A stretch of DNA of 64,000 nt from Sphaerobacter thermophilus DSM 20745. Its GTDB lineage: Bacteria; Chloroflexota; Chloroflexia; Thermomicrobiales; Thermomicrobiaceae. Shown here piece by piece: positions 33,609 to 43,043 of this stretch. Below the pieces are notes generated by a model. It was not told the origin of the DNA. It saw only the letters and a program-made list of their open reading frames with translations, and ran no database searches. Location: NCBI RefSeq assembly GCF_000024985.1, contig NC_013523.1, forward strand, positions 2,666,001 to 2,730,000, read 5' to 3'. Each line of letters begins with the position of its first letter. Position 1 is the stretch's first letter. Made by a program: the position numbers and the translations under genes.

Positions 33609-35276
33609 CTACTTCCAACTCAGCTTGGCGATCTCCAGGTTGCAGCACCCGCTGTAGTGCATCCCCTGGACGTCCGAACGGTAGGCCAGCACCAGATCAG
33701 GGTTCATCAGGGCGATGATGTAGGCTTCCTCGATCATCTCGCGGCCGATCTGTTCGTAGAGCTCGGCCCGGGTTGCCTCATCGCTCGCCGCGAGCGCCTG
33801 CGCGTAGAGCTCGACAACCGTGTCGTTGACCACATCTCCCGCGTCGGGGCCGCCGACGCGACCAGCCCACGCGCCGCCCGGGATCATCGCGAAGTACTCG
33901 ATGTACTGCGACGGATCGGTATGGTCGGGCGCGTAGTAGCCGGCGGAGACCGGGATGCCCGGATCCACCCGCTCCTCAAGCCAGACCGCGAACTCGATCG
34001 GCTGGAGGTTCAGCTCGATGCCGATCTCCTTCAGGTCGGTCTGGATCTTCTGCATCATGATGTTGAAGTCGACCCCGTAGACGTTCATGTTCGGGTAGCG
34101 AGCATCGATGGTGAACCCGTCCGGGTAGCCGCCCTCTGCCATCAGTTGCCGCGCCCGATCGAGGTCCCGCTCCGGCAGCGGGAGGTTTTCCGTGCCGAGG
34201 AAGCCGTTGGGGATCGCCGTAGCCTGCTTCCGGCCAGCCCCACCCAGCGTCACATCGATCAACCCCTCGTAGTCGATGGCGTAGCGGATCGCCTGGCGGA
34301 CCTTCTCATTCAACTCATCGCCCAGGCCCCGCGCGCCTGGCGACAGCACCAGGTAGAGGAAGTTGAAGGAGGGGACGTTCTCGATGATGATATCGCCCCC
34401 AGACTGCATGTCCGCGGCGACGTCCGGGCTGATCTGCATCGCGATGCTGACGTCACCGCCCTCCAGCAACTGCCGCTGCGCAACAGCGTCCATCACCTCG
34501 CGGATGGTCACGTCCTTGATCGCCGGGGGATCGCCCCAGAAGTTCTCGTTCGCGGTCAGCACGATCTCGTCCCGCTCTCGATAGCTGACCAGGACGTACG
34601 GACCGCTCCCGGCCGAGTTCGACATGAACCAGGCTTCGGCGGTATCCGTGGTATCTGCGTCGGGGTCCGCCGTCGCGCCATTCTCCATGGCCAGGTCGCT
34701 GTTGACGATTGCGGCGTAAGGCGACGCCATCTTGGCCAGGAAGGCGGAATCCGGCTTGGCGAGGTTGATCACGACGGTTCGGTCGTCCGGTGTCTCGATG
34801 CTCTCCAGGCCATCCATGAAGAAGGAGGGCGACCCCTTCAGGTTATGCAACCGTTCGAGCGACCACTTGACGTCCTTCGCCTCCACTGGAGAGCCGTCCG
34901 CGAAGGTCGCGCGCTCGTCCAGCTTGAACGTGTACTGCGTGAGGTCCTCATTCGAGGACCACTCGGTCGCAAGCTGGGGGATCAGCGTCCGGTTATCCGA
35001 CAGATCCAGGCCCACGAGGCGCTGGTAGGTCGCCGTGATGACGATCTGGCAGGTGTCGCAGAACGCTCGGTGCGGGTCGAGCGAGTTGATATCGGTGTGG
35101 CGAGCGATGACGAGACGCTTGCCCGACTGTTCGCCATTGCTCGGCGCGTCCGTCGGCGCCTCTGTCGCATCTCCGCTTTCCTGCGGGGCCGAGCTGCCTG
35201 ATCCACAGGCCACCGGGAAGATCAGGAGCAGGAACACTAACACCAGATACGGCCAGCGACGTGACGTGCCGAGCAT
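33609..35276 (-). CDS. Peptide/nickel-type ABC transporter substrate-binding lipoprotein, DppA-like
   Basis: 555 residues from ATG 35276, preceded by GGAGGAGG; the frame is open further upstream without a site. Signal peptide and lipobox PVAC with lipidated Cys, then a short acidic linker. Family landmarks: RLVIARHTDINSLDPHRAFCD at the start of the mature fold, LATEWSSNEDLTQYTFKLDERATFADGSPVEAKDVKWSLERL, QAIRYAIDYEGLIDVTLGG and RQLMAEGGYPDGFTIDARYP. It would sit on the outer face of the membrane and deliver solute to the downstream permeases. It is the first gene of the operon. The ligand cannot be told from sequence. Confidence 0.92.
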   Translation of the reverse strand: MLGTSRRWPYLVLVFLLLIFPVACGSGSSAPQESGDATEAPTDAPSNGEQSGKRLVIARHTDINSLDPHRAFCDTCQIVITATYQRLVGLDLSDNRTLIPQLATEWSSNEDLTQYTFKLDERATFADGSPVEAKDVKWSLERLHNLKGSPSFFMDGLESIETPDDRTVVINLAKPDSAFLAKMASPYAAIVNSDLAMENGATADPDADTTDTAEAWFMSNSAGSGPYVLVSYRERDEIVLTANENFWGDPPAIKDVTIREVMDAVAQRQLLEGGDVSIAMQISPDVAADMQSGGDIIIENVPSFNFLYLVLSPGARGLGDELNEKVRQAIRYAIDYEGLIDVTLGGAGRKQATAIPNGFLGTENLPLPERDLDRARQLMAEGGYPDGFTIDARYPNMNVYGVDFNIMMQKIQTDLKEIGIELNLQPIEFAVWLEERVDPGIPVSAGYYAPDHTDPSQYIEYFAMIPGGAWAGRVGGPDAGDVVNDTVVELYAQALAASDEATRAELYEQIGREMIEEAYIIALMNPDLVLAYRSDVQGMHYSGCCNLEIAKLSWK

Positions 35277-35619
35277 GCCCACCTCCTCCACTCCCCGGCG
35301 ACTCTCACCAGGGGATGAGCCAATCCCTGCCCCCACGAAATGGGTGCCCCGCGAGCGAATCGTCGCCGAACGGCCGGCCGGTGCCGGTGTGAACCGACGG
35401 ATCACGGCCGGGGTAGCCGGCGAGCCTTCACGCACTGCTAAGGGCCGCGGCGCTCTGAGCTGCTTTCTTCTCACGCACCGCGCGTTCTATTGCCGATTGA
35501 CGCCTTAGACAGGAGTATGCCTCCCGAGAGCTGTCAACCCTGTTAATCAGCATCCGGGCATCATCCAGCGCGTCTCGAGCACGCGCGAGTGGGTGCATGT
35601 CGGGGGGAGGGTATGGATC
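35277..35619. other. Divergent region between ABC operon and oxidase gene
   Basis: 343 bp with no credible gene. A minus-strand TTGACA at about 35534-35539 could be a -35 for the ABC operon, but a matching -10 at 17 bp is not seen. GGGGGGAGGG at 35601-35610 is the ribosome binding site of the oxidase. Confidence 0.4.
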
Positions 35620-36840
35620 GTGTCGCGGACGGTGTCCTGGTCCAACTGGTCCGGCGGAGTCTCGTGCACCCCGCAACGGGTCGAGGTGCCCGAATCCGAG
35701 GCGCACGTTATCGACCTCGTGCGCGCCGCGGAGGAGAGCGACGCAGTCGTCCGGGTCGCGGGAAGCGGCCACTCCTTCGTGCCGCTCTGTGCGACCGACG
35801 GCGTGGTGCTCTCGCTCGACAACCTCCAGGGCGTGATCGACACCGATCCAGATCGCCAGCAGGCCGTGGTCTGGGCCGGGACCAAACTCCACCAGCTCGG
35901 CGAGCCGTTGTGGCGGGCAGGCCTCGCCCTGGAGAACCAGGGCGACATCGACCGTCAGTCACTCGCCGGGGCCATCAGCACCGGCACGCACGGCACCGGC
36001 GTGCGTCTGGGCAACCTGGCGACCCAGGTCGCCGGCGTGCGCCTCGTGCTTGCCTCCGGCGACATCCTCGACTGTTCCGCGACCACAGAGCCGGACGTGT
36101 TCCACGTCGCACGCCTCTCGCTGGGCGCGCTCGGCGTGATCACCCAGTTCACGCTTCGCCTGGTCCCGGCCTATCGTCTCCGTGAGCGGACCTGGGCCGC
36201 CTCCGTGGACGAGTGCCTGGAACAGCTACCCACGCTGATGCAGGCGACGCGGCACTTCGAGTTCTTCTGGTGTCCCAACACGGATACCTGCGCGATGAAG
36301 GCCCTGGACCCCACCGATGACGAGCCAACCCCGCCTCACGAGTGGCCGTACGCGCCACCGGGGCATGTGGACCGCTACGTCGGCCCGGAGCGCGTCGATT
36401 GGAGCTACCGGATCTTCCCATCGGAACGGTCCGACCGCTTCAACGAGATCGAGTTCGCCGTCCCGGCATCACTTGGCCCGGATTGCTTCATTGAGATTCG
36501 GCGCCTCGTGCAGGAGCGCTACTCCGACGTCACCTGGCCGATCGAGTACCGGAGCGTAGCCGCGGACGACATTCCGCTCAGCCCGGCCTATGGGCGGGAG
36601 ACCGTGACGATCTCTGTGCACCAGGGGGCATCGCTGCCGTACGAGGACTTCTTCCGCGATGTCGAGGCGATCTTCCGCGCCTTCCAGGGTAGACCCCACT
36701 GGGGCAAGATCCACTGGCTCACGGCGCGCGATCTCCGAGACCTGTATCCGGAATGGGATCGGTTCCAGGCCGTCCGCGAGCGACTCGACCCCAACGGCCG
36801 CTTCCTCAGTCCCTACCTGCGCGAGCTGCTCATCGACTGA
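35620..36840 (+). CDS. FAD-linked sugar-lactone / alditol oxidase
   Basis: 406 residues. GTG 35620 is placed nine bases after GGGGGGAGGG; a GTG at 35593 precedes it. The start SWSNWSGGVSCTPQRVEVP is typical of the aldonolactone oxidase family. The FAD-binding PCMH domain shows VVRVAGSGHSFVPLCATDGVVLSLDNLQGV and GAISTGTHGTGVRLGNLATQVAGVRLVLASGD; the C-terminal ALO domain ends with GRPHWGKIHWLTARDLRDLYP and DPNGRFLSPYLRELL. HSF in place of a HSW/HAH variant leaves the flavin attachment mode uncertain. The enzyme oxidises polyols or lactones using oxygen and FAD. It lies close upstream of the pentose phosphate cluster but is not part of it. Confidence 0.88.
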   Translation: MSRTVSWSNWSGGVSCTPQRVEVPESEAHVIDLVRAAEESDAVVRVAGSGHSFVPLCATDGVVLSLDNLQGVIDTDPDRQQAVVWAGTKLHQLGEPLWRAGLALENQGDIDRQSLAGAISTGTHGTGVRLGNLATQVAGVRLVLASGDILDCSATTEPDVFHVARLSLGALGVITQFTLRLVPAYRLRERTWAASVDECLEQLPTLMQATRHFEFFWCPNTDTCAMKALDPTDDEPTPPHEWPYAPPGHVDRYVGPERVDWSYRIFPSERSDRFNEIEFAVPASLGPDCFIEIRRLVQERYSDVTWPIEYRSVAADDIPLSPAYGRETVTISVHQGASLPYEDFFRDVEAIFRAFQGRPHWGKIHWLTARDLRDLYPEWDRFQAVRERLDPNGRFLSPYLRELLID

Positions 36841-37224
36841 GGTCTGGAGCGGGCGGCCAGGACGTCATCTAGCGGCAAGAGCACCAATCGGCAGGAACTC
36901 AGCCACCGGCGCGATCACCCCAGGCGCCGGTGGCAATGCCTGCTTCCAGGGGGCTTCTCATTGGCGCCCTGCTTACTGCTCCCATTCCCTGGAACCGTGG
37001 GACGCTACCGTGAGGCCTTTCCTCACCTGGCAGTGTTTCTGCTAGGCGTATACTGTACGGTGGAGCATGGGCCGGCGGGATGCGCGATGCTGGCGGGCTG
37101 CTCCGGCGGGCGTTGGCAGCGTCTCTGCCCGGCCGGGTACTGGCCCCCTCCGCGACCGTCCGGTCCACACCGGACCGGTGGCGACCCCACCACCGGGAAC
37201 CATTCACGACGGGAGGGACCCCAC
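36841..37224. other. Intergenic region before tal-pgi
   Basis: 384 bp. Hairpin CCACCGGCGC/GCGCCGGTGG (36903-36912 with 36924-36933) is a terminator candidate for the oxidase. TATACT at 37049-37054 is a possible -10 for tal-pgi, leaving a leader of about 165 nt. GGGAGGGACC at 37211-37220 is the ribosome binding site. Confidence 0.5.
36903..36933 (+). terminator. Hairpin after the oxidase gene
   Basis: A 10-bp perfect stem with an 11-nt loop, 62 bp after the stop codon, without a T-run. Confidence 0.5.
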
Positions 37225-40053
37225 GTGGCCAATCCACTGCAGCGCCTCGCCGACTTCGGACAGAGCTTCTGGCTTGACAATCTGAGCCGGGTCCTCATCA
37301 CCACCGGTGAACTGGCCCGGCTGATCGAGCAGGACGGCCTGCGCGGCATCACATCGAACCCCACCATCTTCGAGAAGGCGCTCGCCAGTACGCACGAGTA
37401 CGACCAGGACATCGAGCGCCTGGCGGCGGAGGGCAAGAGCGATGAGGAGATCTTCGAGGCCCTGGCCATCGAGGATATCCGCATGGCGGCCGATCTGCTG
37501 CGCCCGGTCTACGATGCAGCCGGGGGCGGTGACGGGTTCGTCTCGCTGGAGCTGCCGCCATACCTCGCCACCGACACCGAGCGCTCGGTGGCTGAGGCCA
37601 AGCGCCTGTTCGCAACTATCGACCGGCCCAATGTGATGATCAAGGTGCCGGGCACACCGGAGGGGATCCCCGCCATCGAGCAGCTCATCGCCGACGGGGT
37701 CAATGTCAACATCACCCTCCTCTTCTCGCTCGACAACTACCGGCAGGTGATCGAGGCCTACCTGCGCGGGCTGGAGCGCCGGGCCGCGGCCGGGCAGCCG
37801 CTGGACCACGTCAACTCGGTCGCCAGCTTCTTCGTCAGCCGGGTTGACACCGAGGTGGACCGCCGGGTGGAGCAGATGCTGGAGGAGACGAGCGACCCGG
37901 CACGGCGGGAGCTGCTCCAGTCGCTCCTCGGGAAGGTGGCGGTGGCCAACGCCAAGCTCGCCTACCAGGAGTTCCGGAAGGCATTCCTCGAGGGCGAACG
38001 CTTCCGGGCGCTCCAGCAGCAGGGCGCGCGGATGCAGCGGCCGCTCTGGGCCAGCACCAGCACCAAGAACCCGGCGTACAGCGACGTGGCCTACATCGAG
38101 CCGCTGATCGGCCCGCACACGGTCCAGACGATGGCCCCGGTCTCGGTGGAGGCGTTCCGCGACCATGGCGTGGTGGCGGAGACGGTCGAGCAGGGGGTGG
38201 AGGAGGCCCGGCAGACGCTGGAGCGACTGGCCGAGGCGGGCATCGACTACGACGAGGTCACGACGCTGCTCCAGGAGCAGGGCGTGGCGGCCTTCGCCAA
38301 GTCGTACGACAACCTGCTCAAGGGGATCGCCGAGAGGCGGGCGCTGCTGACCGGCCCGACCGGGGGGAGGTCGGCCAACCTCGGCCCTTTTGATGATGCG
38401 GTCCGCTCCGCCCTCGACCGGCTGACGCGCGACCGCTTCGTCGAGCGAATCTGGCAGCGTGACCCGAGCCTGTGGAGCGATGACTCGGCGGTGCAGGCGG
38501 CGATTGCCAACCGGCTTGGCTGGCTCGATGTGCCCGCGGCGATGCTGGGCGAGATCGAGACCTTTACCGCGCTACAGGAGGACATCCGCGGCGCCCAGTT
38601 CGAGCGGGCGCTGCTGCTCGGCATGGGCGGCAGCAGCCTCGCGCCGGAGGTGTTCCAGCACACGTTCGGAAACCAGATCGGCTTCCCCGAGCTGGTGGTG
38701 GTCGACACGACCGATCCGGACGCGATCGCACGGATCACCCAGGAGCTGGACCTCGAGCGCACGCTCTTCATCGTCAGCTCGAAGTCGGGCACGACCGTTG
38801 AGACGCTGTCGCTTTACCGCTACTTCCACAAACTGATGGTGGATCGACTCGGCGCGGCGGAGGCAGGGCGCCATTTCATCGCCATCACCGACCCCGGGAC
38901 GCCGCTGGCTGCGATTGCGGCGGAGCAGGGCTTCCGTCACACGTTCCTCAACCCGCCCGAGATCGGCGGGCGCTACTCGGCGCTCTCCTACTTCGGGTTG
39001 GTGCCGGCCGCGGTGATCGGGCTCGATGTGCGTGAGCTGCTGGAGCGAGTCGGGCCAATGGCGGACCGGCTACGGCAGCCGGGCGCTGATAACCCGGGCC
39101 TCTGGCTTGGTGCGGCGCTCGGTGGGCTGGCGCTGGCGGGCCACGACAAGCTGACCTTCGTTTTCGAGCCGGCTCTGGAGCGCCTCGCTGACTGGCTGGA
39201 GCAGTTGATCGCCGAGAGCACCGGTAAGGAAGGCACCGGGATCATCCCGGTTGCCCACGAGCCGCTGGCCAGCGCCGGGGACTACGGGGCGGACCGGGTC
39301 TTCGTCGGGCTGGACCTGGTGCCCCAGCCGCACCCGCAGACCGACGCGGTGCTGGAGGCGCTGGAGACGGCTGGCCAGCCGGTGATCCGCCTGCGGATGC
39401 GGGACCAGTGGGACCTCGGCGCCGAGTTCCTGCGCTGGGAGTTCGCGACCGCCGTGGCCGGGGCCGTGCTGGGGATCAATCCCTTCGACGAGCCGAACGT
39501 GCAGGAGAGCAAGGACAACACCAAGCGGCTGTTGGAGGAGTTCCGCAAGCGCGGCGGCCTGCCCGAGCCGCCCCCCGAGGCGTCGGAAGATGGTGTGTCG
39601 GTCGTCGGAACCCCGGCGGCAACGGTGGGCGAGGCGGTGACCCGCTTCGTCGACCAGGTGCGCGTGGGCGACTATGTGGCGATCATGGTCTTCCTCGACC
39701 CGACGCCGGAGGTGGAGGTACCGCTGCGGGAGATCCGCGACCTGCTGCGCGACCGGCTGGGAGTGGCGACCACGCTCGGCTACGGCCCGCGCTTCCTGCA
39801 CTCGACCGGCCAGCTCTACAAGGGCGGACCGTCGAACGGGGCGTTCCTCCAGATTGTCGCTGCGCCACAGCACGATCTGCCGATTCCCGAGGAAGGGTAC
39901 ACGTTCGGGACGCTCTTCCGGGCGCAGGCGCTGGGCGACTTCGAGGCGCTCCGGCGGCGTGGGCGGCCGCTGCTGCGGCTGGAGCTGCATGGCGATCCGG
40001 TCCACGGGCTGAAGCGGGTCCTCCAGATGCTGGCGCCGGCCGCGCTGCGCTGA
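37225..40053 (+). CDS. Bifunctional transaldolase / glucose-6-phosphate isomerase
   Basis: 942 residues from GTG 37225 (GGGAGGGACC upstream). Residues about 5-365 are a complete transaldolase: DGLRGITSNPTIFEKAL, the Schiff-base Lys140 in PNVMIKVPGTPEG, and VNSVASFFVSRVDTEVDRRV. About 385-942 is a phosphoglucose isomerase: GMGGSSLAPEVFQHTFG near 465, VSSKSGTTVETLSLYRYFH near 516, and EFLRWEFATAVAGAVLGINPFDEPNVQESK. The fusion joins the reversible sedoheptulose/erythrose transfer to the fructose/glucose 6-phosphate step, so pentose-phosphate carbon can be returned to G6P. It starts a cluster with gnd, zwf, opcA and pgl. Such fusions are known from a few bacterial lineages; both active sites look intact. 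Confidence 0.95.
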   Translation: MANPLQRLADFGQSFWLDNLSRVLITTGELARLIEQDGLRGITSNPTIFEKALASTHEYDQDIERLAAEGKSDEEIFEALAIEDIRMAADLLRPVYDAAGGGDGFVSLELPPYLATDTERSVAEAKRLFATIDRPNVMIKVPGTPEGIPAIEQLIADGVNVNITLLFSLDNYRQVIEAYLRGLERRAAAGQPLDHVNSVASFFVSRVDTEVDRRVEQMLEETSDPARRELLQSLLGKVAVANAKLAYQEFRKAFLEGERFRALQQQGARMQRPLWASTSTKNPAYSDVAYIEPLIGPHTVQTMAPVSVEAFRDHGVVAETVEQGVEEARQTLERLAEAGIDYDEVTTLLQEQGVAAFAKSYDNLLKGIAERRALLTGPTGGRSANLGPFDDAVRSALDRLTRDRFVERIWQRDPSLWSDDSAVQAAIANRLGWLDVPAAMLGEIETFTALQEDIRGAQFERALLLGMGGSSLAPEVFQHTFGNQIGFPELVVVDTTDPDAIARITQELDLERTLFIVSSKSGTTVETLSLYRYFHKLMVDRLGAAEAGRHFIAITDPGTPLAAIAAEQGFRHTFLNPPEIGGRYSALSYFGLVPAAVIGLDVRELLERVGPMADRLRQPGADNPGLWLGAALGGLALAGHDKLTFVFEPALERLADWLEQLIAESTGKEGTGIIPVAHEPLASAGDYGADRVFVGLDLVPQPHPQTDAVLEALETAGQPVIRLRMRDQWDLGAEFLRWEFATAVAGAVLGINPFDEPNVQESKDNTKRLLEEFRKRGGLPEPPPEASEDGVSVVGTPAATVGEAVTRFVDQVRVGDYVAIMVFLDPTPEVEVPLREIRDLLRDRLGVATTLGYGPRFLHSTGQLYKGGPSNGAFLQIVAAPQHDLPIPEEGYTFGTLFRAQALGDFEALRRRGRPLLRLELHGDPVHGLKRVLQMLAPAALR

Positions 40054-40308
40054 TCGGGGTTGATGGGACGGGCACGACGGGCAGGGTGCTGCGTTTCGCC
40101 CTGATGATGACAGGAGAACGGGCGCGCGGGCGTTGCACGGCGCCTTGCGCGGCCCTCAGTTCCCGCCGGGCGGACAGGATCAGGAGCGCGCCCGGCCCTT
40201 GGACCTGGTTGGAATGTAGGCGGGGACGCCAGCCACAGGACGGGAGGGCGTGATGCCCTCCCTGACCGCTTTGGCGCCGGAGGACCGTACCGTCGAAGGA
40301 GTGAGTGC
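40054..40308. other. Spacer with hairpin between tal-pgi and gnd
   Basis: GGGAGGGC-gtgat-GCCCTCCC (40242-40262) is a strong hairpin 46 bp before gnd. It may uncouple or attenuate transcription between the genes. No ORF of note. Confidence 0.5.
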
Positions 40309-41214
40309 ATGGATCTCGCGATCATCGGACTGGGCCGCATGGGCTCGAACATGGCGCGGCGGCTGATGCGTGACGGCCACCGGGTGGTGGTCCACAACCG
40401 GAGCCCGGAGCCGATCAAGGAGATGGAGCAGGAGGGCGCCGTCGGGGCGTACACCCCGGCGTCGGTGGTGGACCGGCTGGCGCCGCCGCGGGTGATCTGG
40501 ATGATGATCCCGGCGGGCGACCCGGTCGATGACATGATCAACAAGCTGCTCCCGCTGCTGTCACCGGGCGATGTGTTGATCGATGGGGGTAACTCGAACT
40601 GGAAGGACTCCGTGCGGCGCGCGGCCGCGGTCTCGGAGCGGGGTATCCACTACCTCGATGTGGGTACCAGCGGCGGTATCTGGGGTCTCGAAGTGGGCTA
40701 CTGCCTGATGATCGGGGGCGAGGAGGCGGCCTTCCGCATTGTCGAGCCGGCCTTTAAGAGCCTGGCGCCCCCGGATGGGTACCGGCTGCTGGGGCCGAGC
40801 GGCGCGGGGCACTTTGCCAAGATGATCCACAACGGGATCGAGTACGGCATGCTCCAGGCCTACGCCGAGGGGTTCGAGATCCTGGAGTCGTCACCCTTCG
40901 AGTACGACCTGGCAGGACTGGCCGCCCTCTGGAACCGAGGAAGCGTGGTACGGTCCTGGCTCTTGGAATTGGCCGAGCGGGCCTTCAAGGAGGATCCGCA
41001 TCTGGAGTCGATCCGCGGCTACGTCGAGGACTCCGGTGAGGGGCGGTGGACCGTATTCCAGGCGATCGACCAGGACGTACCGGCACCGGTGCTGACACTG
41101 TCGCTGATGACCCGCTTCCGCTCCCGGCAGCCGGACTCGTTCGCGGCCAAGGTCGTCGCCGCGCTGCGCCGCCAGTTCGGAGGCCATGCGGTGCAGCCGA
41201 GTGGCGGCGAGTGA
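40309..41214 (+). CDS. gnd: 6-phosphogluconate dehydrogenase, short (decarboxylating) form
   Basis: 301 residues; ATG follows GAAGGAGTGA. Motifs: the Rossmann loop GLGRMGSNMARRL, VVVHNRSPEPI, the substrate loop DGGNSNWKDS, GTSGGIWGLEVGYCLMIGG, and the catalytic Lys-containing GAGHFAKMIHNGIEYGMLQAYAEGFEIL. This is the ~300-residue short type, missing the long C-terminal domain of the ~470-residue enzymes. The NRS after the second strand hints at NADP binding, but short forms often use NAD, so the cofactor is uncertain. It oxidises 6-phosphogluconate to ribulose 5-phosphate and CO2. It sits between tal-pgi and zwf, as expected for the oxidative branch. Confidence 0.93.
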   Translation: MDLAIIGLGRMGSNMARRLMRDGHRVVVHNRSPEPIKEMEQEGAVGAYTPASVVDRLAPPRVIWMMIPAGDPVDDMINKLLPLLSPGDVLIDGGNSNWKDSVRRAAAVSERGIHYLDVGTSGGIWGLEVGYCLMIGGEEAAFRIVEPAFKSLAPPDGYRLLGPSGAGHFAKMIHNGIEYGMLQAYAEGFEILESSPFEYDLAGLAALWNRGSVVRSWLLELAERAFKEDPHLESIRGYVEDSGEGRWTVFQAIDQDVPAPVLTLSLMTRFRSRQPDSFAAKVVAALRRQFGGHAVQPSGGE

Positions 41215-41365
41215 GTACTTGGCTCTCATCCCCTGCCCCCCTCTCCCGATCGTAGGGATAGGGAGATGAGGCGAGAAGCATCTCCCCTCTCCCAACCTTG
41301 GGAGAGGGGCCGGGGGTGAGGGCCGACGCAACACGCAACACGAACTACGCAGGGAAGAGGCATCG
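41215..41365. repeat. Heptad ACG repeat element E with hairpin core
   Basis: CCCCTCTCCCaaccttGGGAGAGGGG (41283-41309) forms a strong hairpin, followed by CCGGGGGTGAGGG and ACG at 41326, 41333, 41340 and 41347 in 7-bp phase. Upstream is a diverged CTCTCCC/GGGAGATGAGG copy. It separates gnd from zwf. Confidence 0.8.
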
Positions 41366-42910
41366 ATGCAGAGCGCCACAGTTGCGAACCCGCTGCGGGA
41401 GGGTCTGCCGCAGGAGCGGACCCCCGCTCCCTGCGCCATGGTGATCTTCGGTGCATCGGGTGACCTGACCCGCCGCAAGTTGATGCCGGCGCTCTATAAC
41501 CTGGCGTTGGAAGGGCTCCTGCCGCCCGGCTTCAGCGTGGTCGGCTATGCCCGGCGTGATCTGGAGCACGGCACGTTCCGCGACCAGATGCGCGAGGGTG
41601 TCAACCAGTTCTCACGCCGCCGGCCGGTCGACCCCGATATGTGGGAGGTGTTCGAGCAGGGGATCTCCTACGTCCAGGGGACCTTCGAAGATCCGGGCGA
41701 CTACGAGCGGCTCGGCCAGGAACTGCGCCGCCTCGACCGCGAACGCGGCACGCAGGGCAACCGCATCTACTACCTGGCGACGCCCCCCGACCAGTACGAG
41801 ACGATCGTTGACAACCTCGGTCGCGCCGGATTGAACAAGCCGGGCGAGGCGGGGGGCTGGACGCGCCTGATCGTCGAGAAGCCATTCGGACGGGATCTCC
41901 AGAGCGCGATGGTGCTCAACGACCGCGTGCTCCGCATCTTCGAGGAGGAGCAGGTCTTCCGGATCGACCACTACCTGGGCAAGGAGACGGTCCAGAACAT
42001 CCTCGCCTTCCGCTTCGCCAACGGGATCTTCGAGCCGATCTGGAACCGCAACTACATCGACAACGTGCAGATCACGGTGGCCGAGAGCATCGGGATCGAA
42101 GGCCGGGGCGCCTACTACGACCAGTCCGGCGCGCTGCGCGACATGGTGCAGAACCATATGCTGCAGCTCCTCAGCGTCATCGCCATGGAGCCGCCGATCG
42201 CCTTCGAGGCGGACGCCGTGCGGGACGAGAAGGTCAAGGCGCTGCGCGCCATCCGGCAGGTCGACCCGGCACGCGTGGATGAGATCACCGTGCGCGGGCA
42301 GTACAGCGCCGGCTGGGTCGGCGGCCAGCCTGTACCAGGCTACCGCGAGGAGCCGAACGTCGATCCCAACTCGATGACTGAGACCTTCGTGGCCCTCAAG
42401 CTCTTCATCGACAACTGGCGCTGGGCCGGGGTTCCCTTCTACCTGCGCACCGGCAAGCGGATGCCGCGCCGGGTAACGGAGATCGCAATCCAGTTCAAGC
42501 GCGTGCCCCACCCACTCTTCCGCGGCGCGGCTGCCGAATCGCTGGAACCAAACGTGCTAGCCATCCGAATTCAGCCGGACGAGGGCATCTCGCTGAAGAT
42601 CGCCGCCAAGGTGCCGGGGCCGCAGATTCGCCTGCGCTCGGTCAACATGGGGTTCCTGTACGGCACCTCGTTCCTGGTTGAGTCGCCCGACGCGTACGAG
42701 CGGCTGCTGCTCGACTGCATGCTCGGCGACTCGACGCTCTTCACGCGCCGGGACGAAACCGAGGCAGCCTGGCGGCCGATCACGGCGATCCTGGAGGGCT
42801 GGGCCGAGGCGCCGCCGCCGTTGTTCCCCAACTACGAGGCGGGGACGTGGGGGCCGCCCGAGGCTGACGAGTTCCTGGCCCGAGACGGCCGCGAGTGGCG
42901 CCGTCCCTAG
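41366..42910 (+). CDS. zwf: Glucose-6-phosphate 1-dehydrogenase
   Basis: 514 residues, the usual length; GGGAAGAGG precedes ATG. NADP-binding GASGDLTRRKLMPALYNL, the substrate-binding and catalytic RIDHYLGKETVQNILAFRFAN, and RNYIDNVQITVAESIGIEGRGAYYDQSGALRDMVQNHMLQLL are present and intact. The enzyme oxidises G6P to 6-phosphogluconolactone, the first step of the oxidative pathway. OpcA follows at 43044, as in actinobacteria and cyanobacteria where OpcA is needed for activity, and the lactonase follows that. It shares a pathway and probably a transcription unit with the downstream genes. Confidence 0.96.
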   Translation: MQSATVANPLREGLPQERTPAPCAMVIFGASGDLTRRKLMPALYNLALEGLLPPGFSVVGYARRDLEHGTFRDQMREGVNQFSRRRPVDPDMWEVFEQGISYVQGTFEDPGDYERLGQELRRLDRERGTQGNRIYYLATPPDQYETIVDNLGRAGLNKPGEAGGWTRLIVEKPFGRDLQSAMVLNDRVLRIFEEEQVFRIDHYLGKETVQNILAFRFANGIFEPIWNRNYIDNVQITVAESIGIEGRGAYYDQSGALRDMVQNHMLQLLSVIAMEPPIAFEADAVRDEKVKALRAIRQVDPARVDEITVRGQYSAGWVGGQPVPGYREEPNVDPNSMTETFVALKLFIDNWRWAGVPFYLRTGKRMPRRVTEIAIQFKRVPHPLFRGAAAESLEPNVLAIRIQPDEGISLKIAAKVPGPQIRLRSVNMGFLYGTSFLVESPDAYERLLLDCMLGDSTLFTRRDETEAAWRPITAILEGWAEAPPPLFPNYEAGTWGPPEADEFLARDGREWRRP

Positions 42911-43043
42911 GACACCGGCCGGGATCACCAGGATCGTCGGCATCTCGCCGGCTCTTCATGGATATGCGGCGAGACGGGAGCCGGCCAGAGTCCAGCGCTC
43001 CATATCAGCGTAGTAGCCGCGCAGGGTGCACGGGGGAGGGTAC

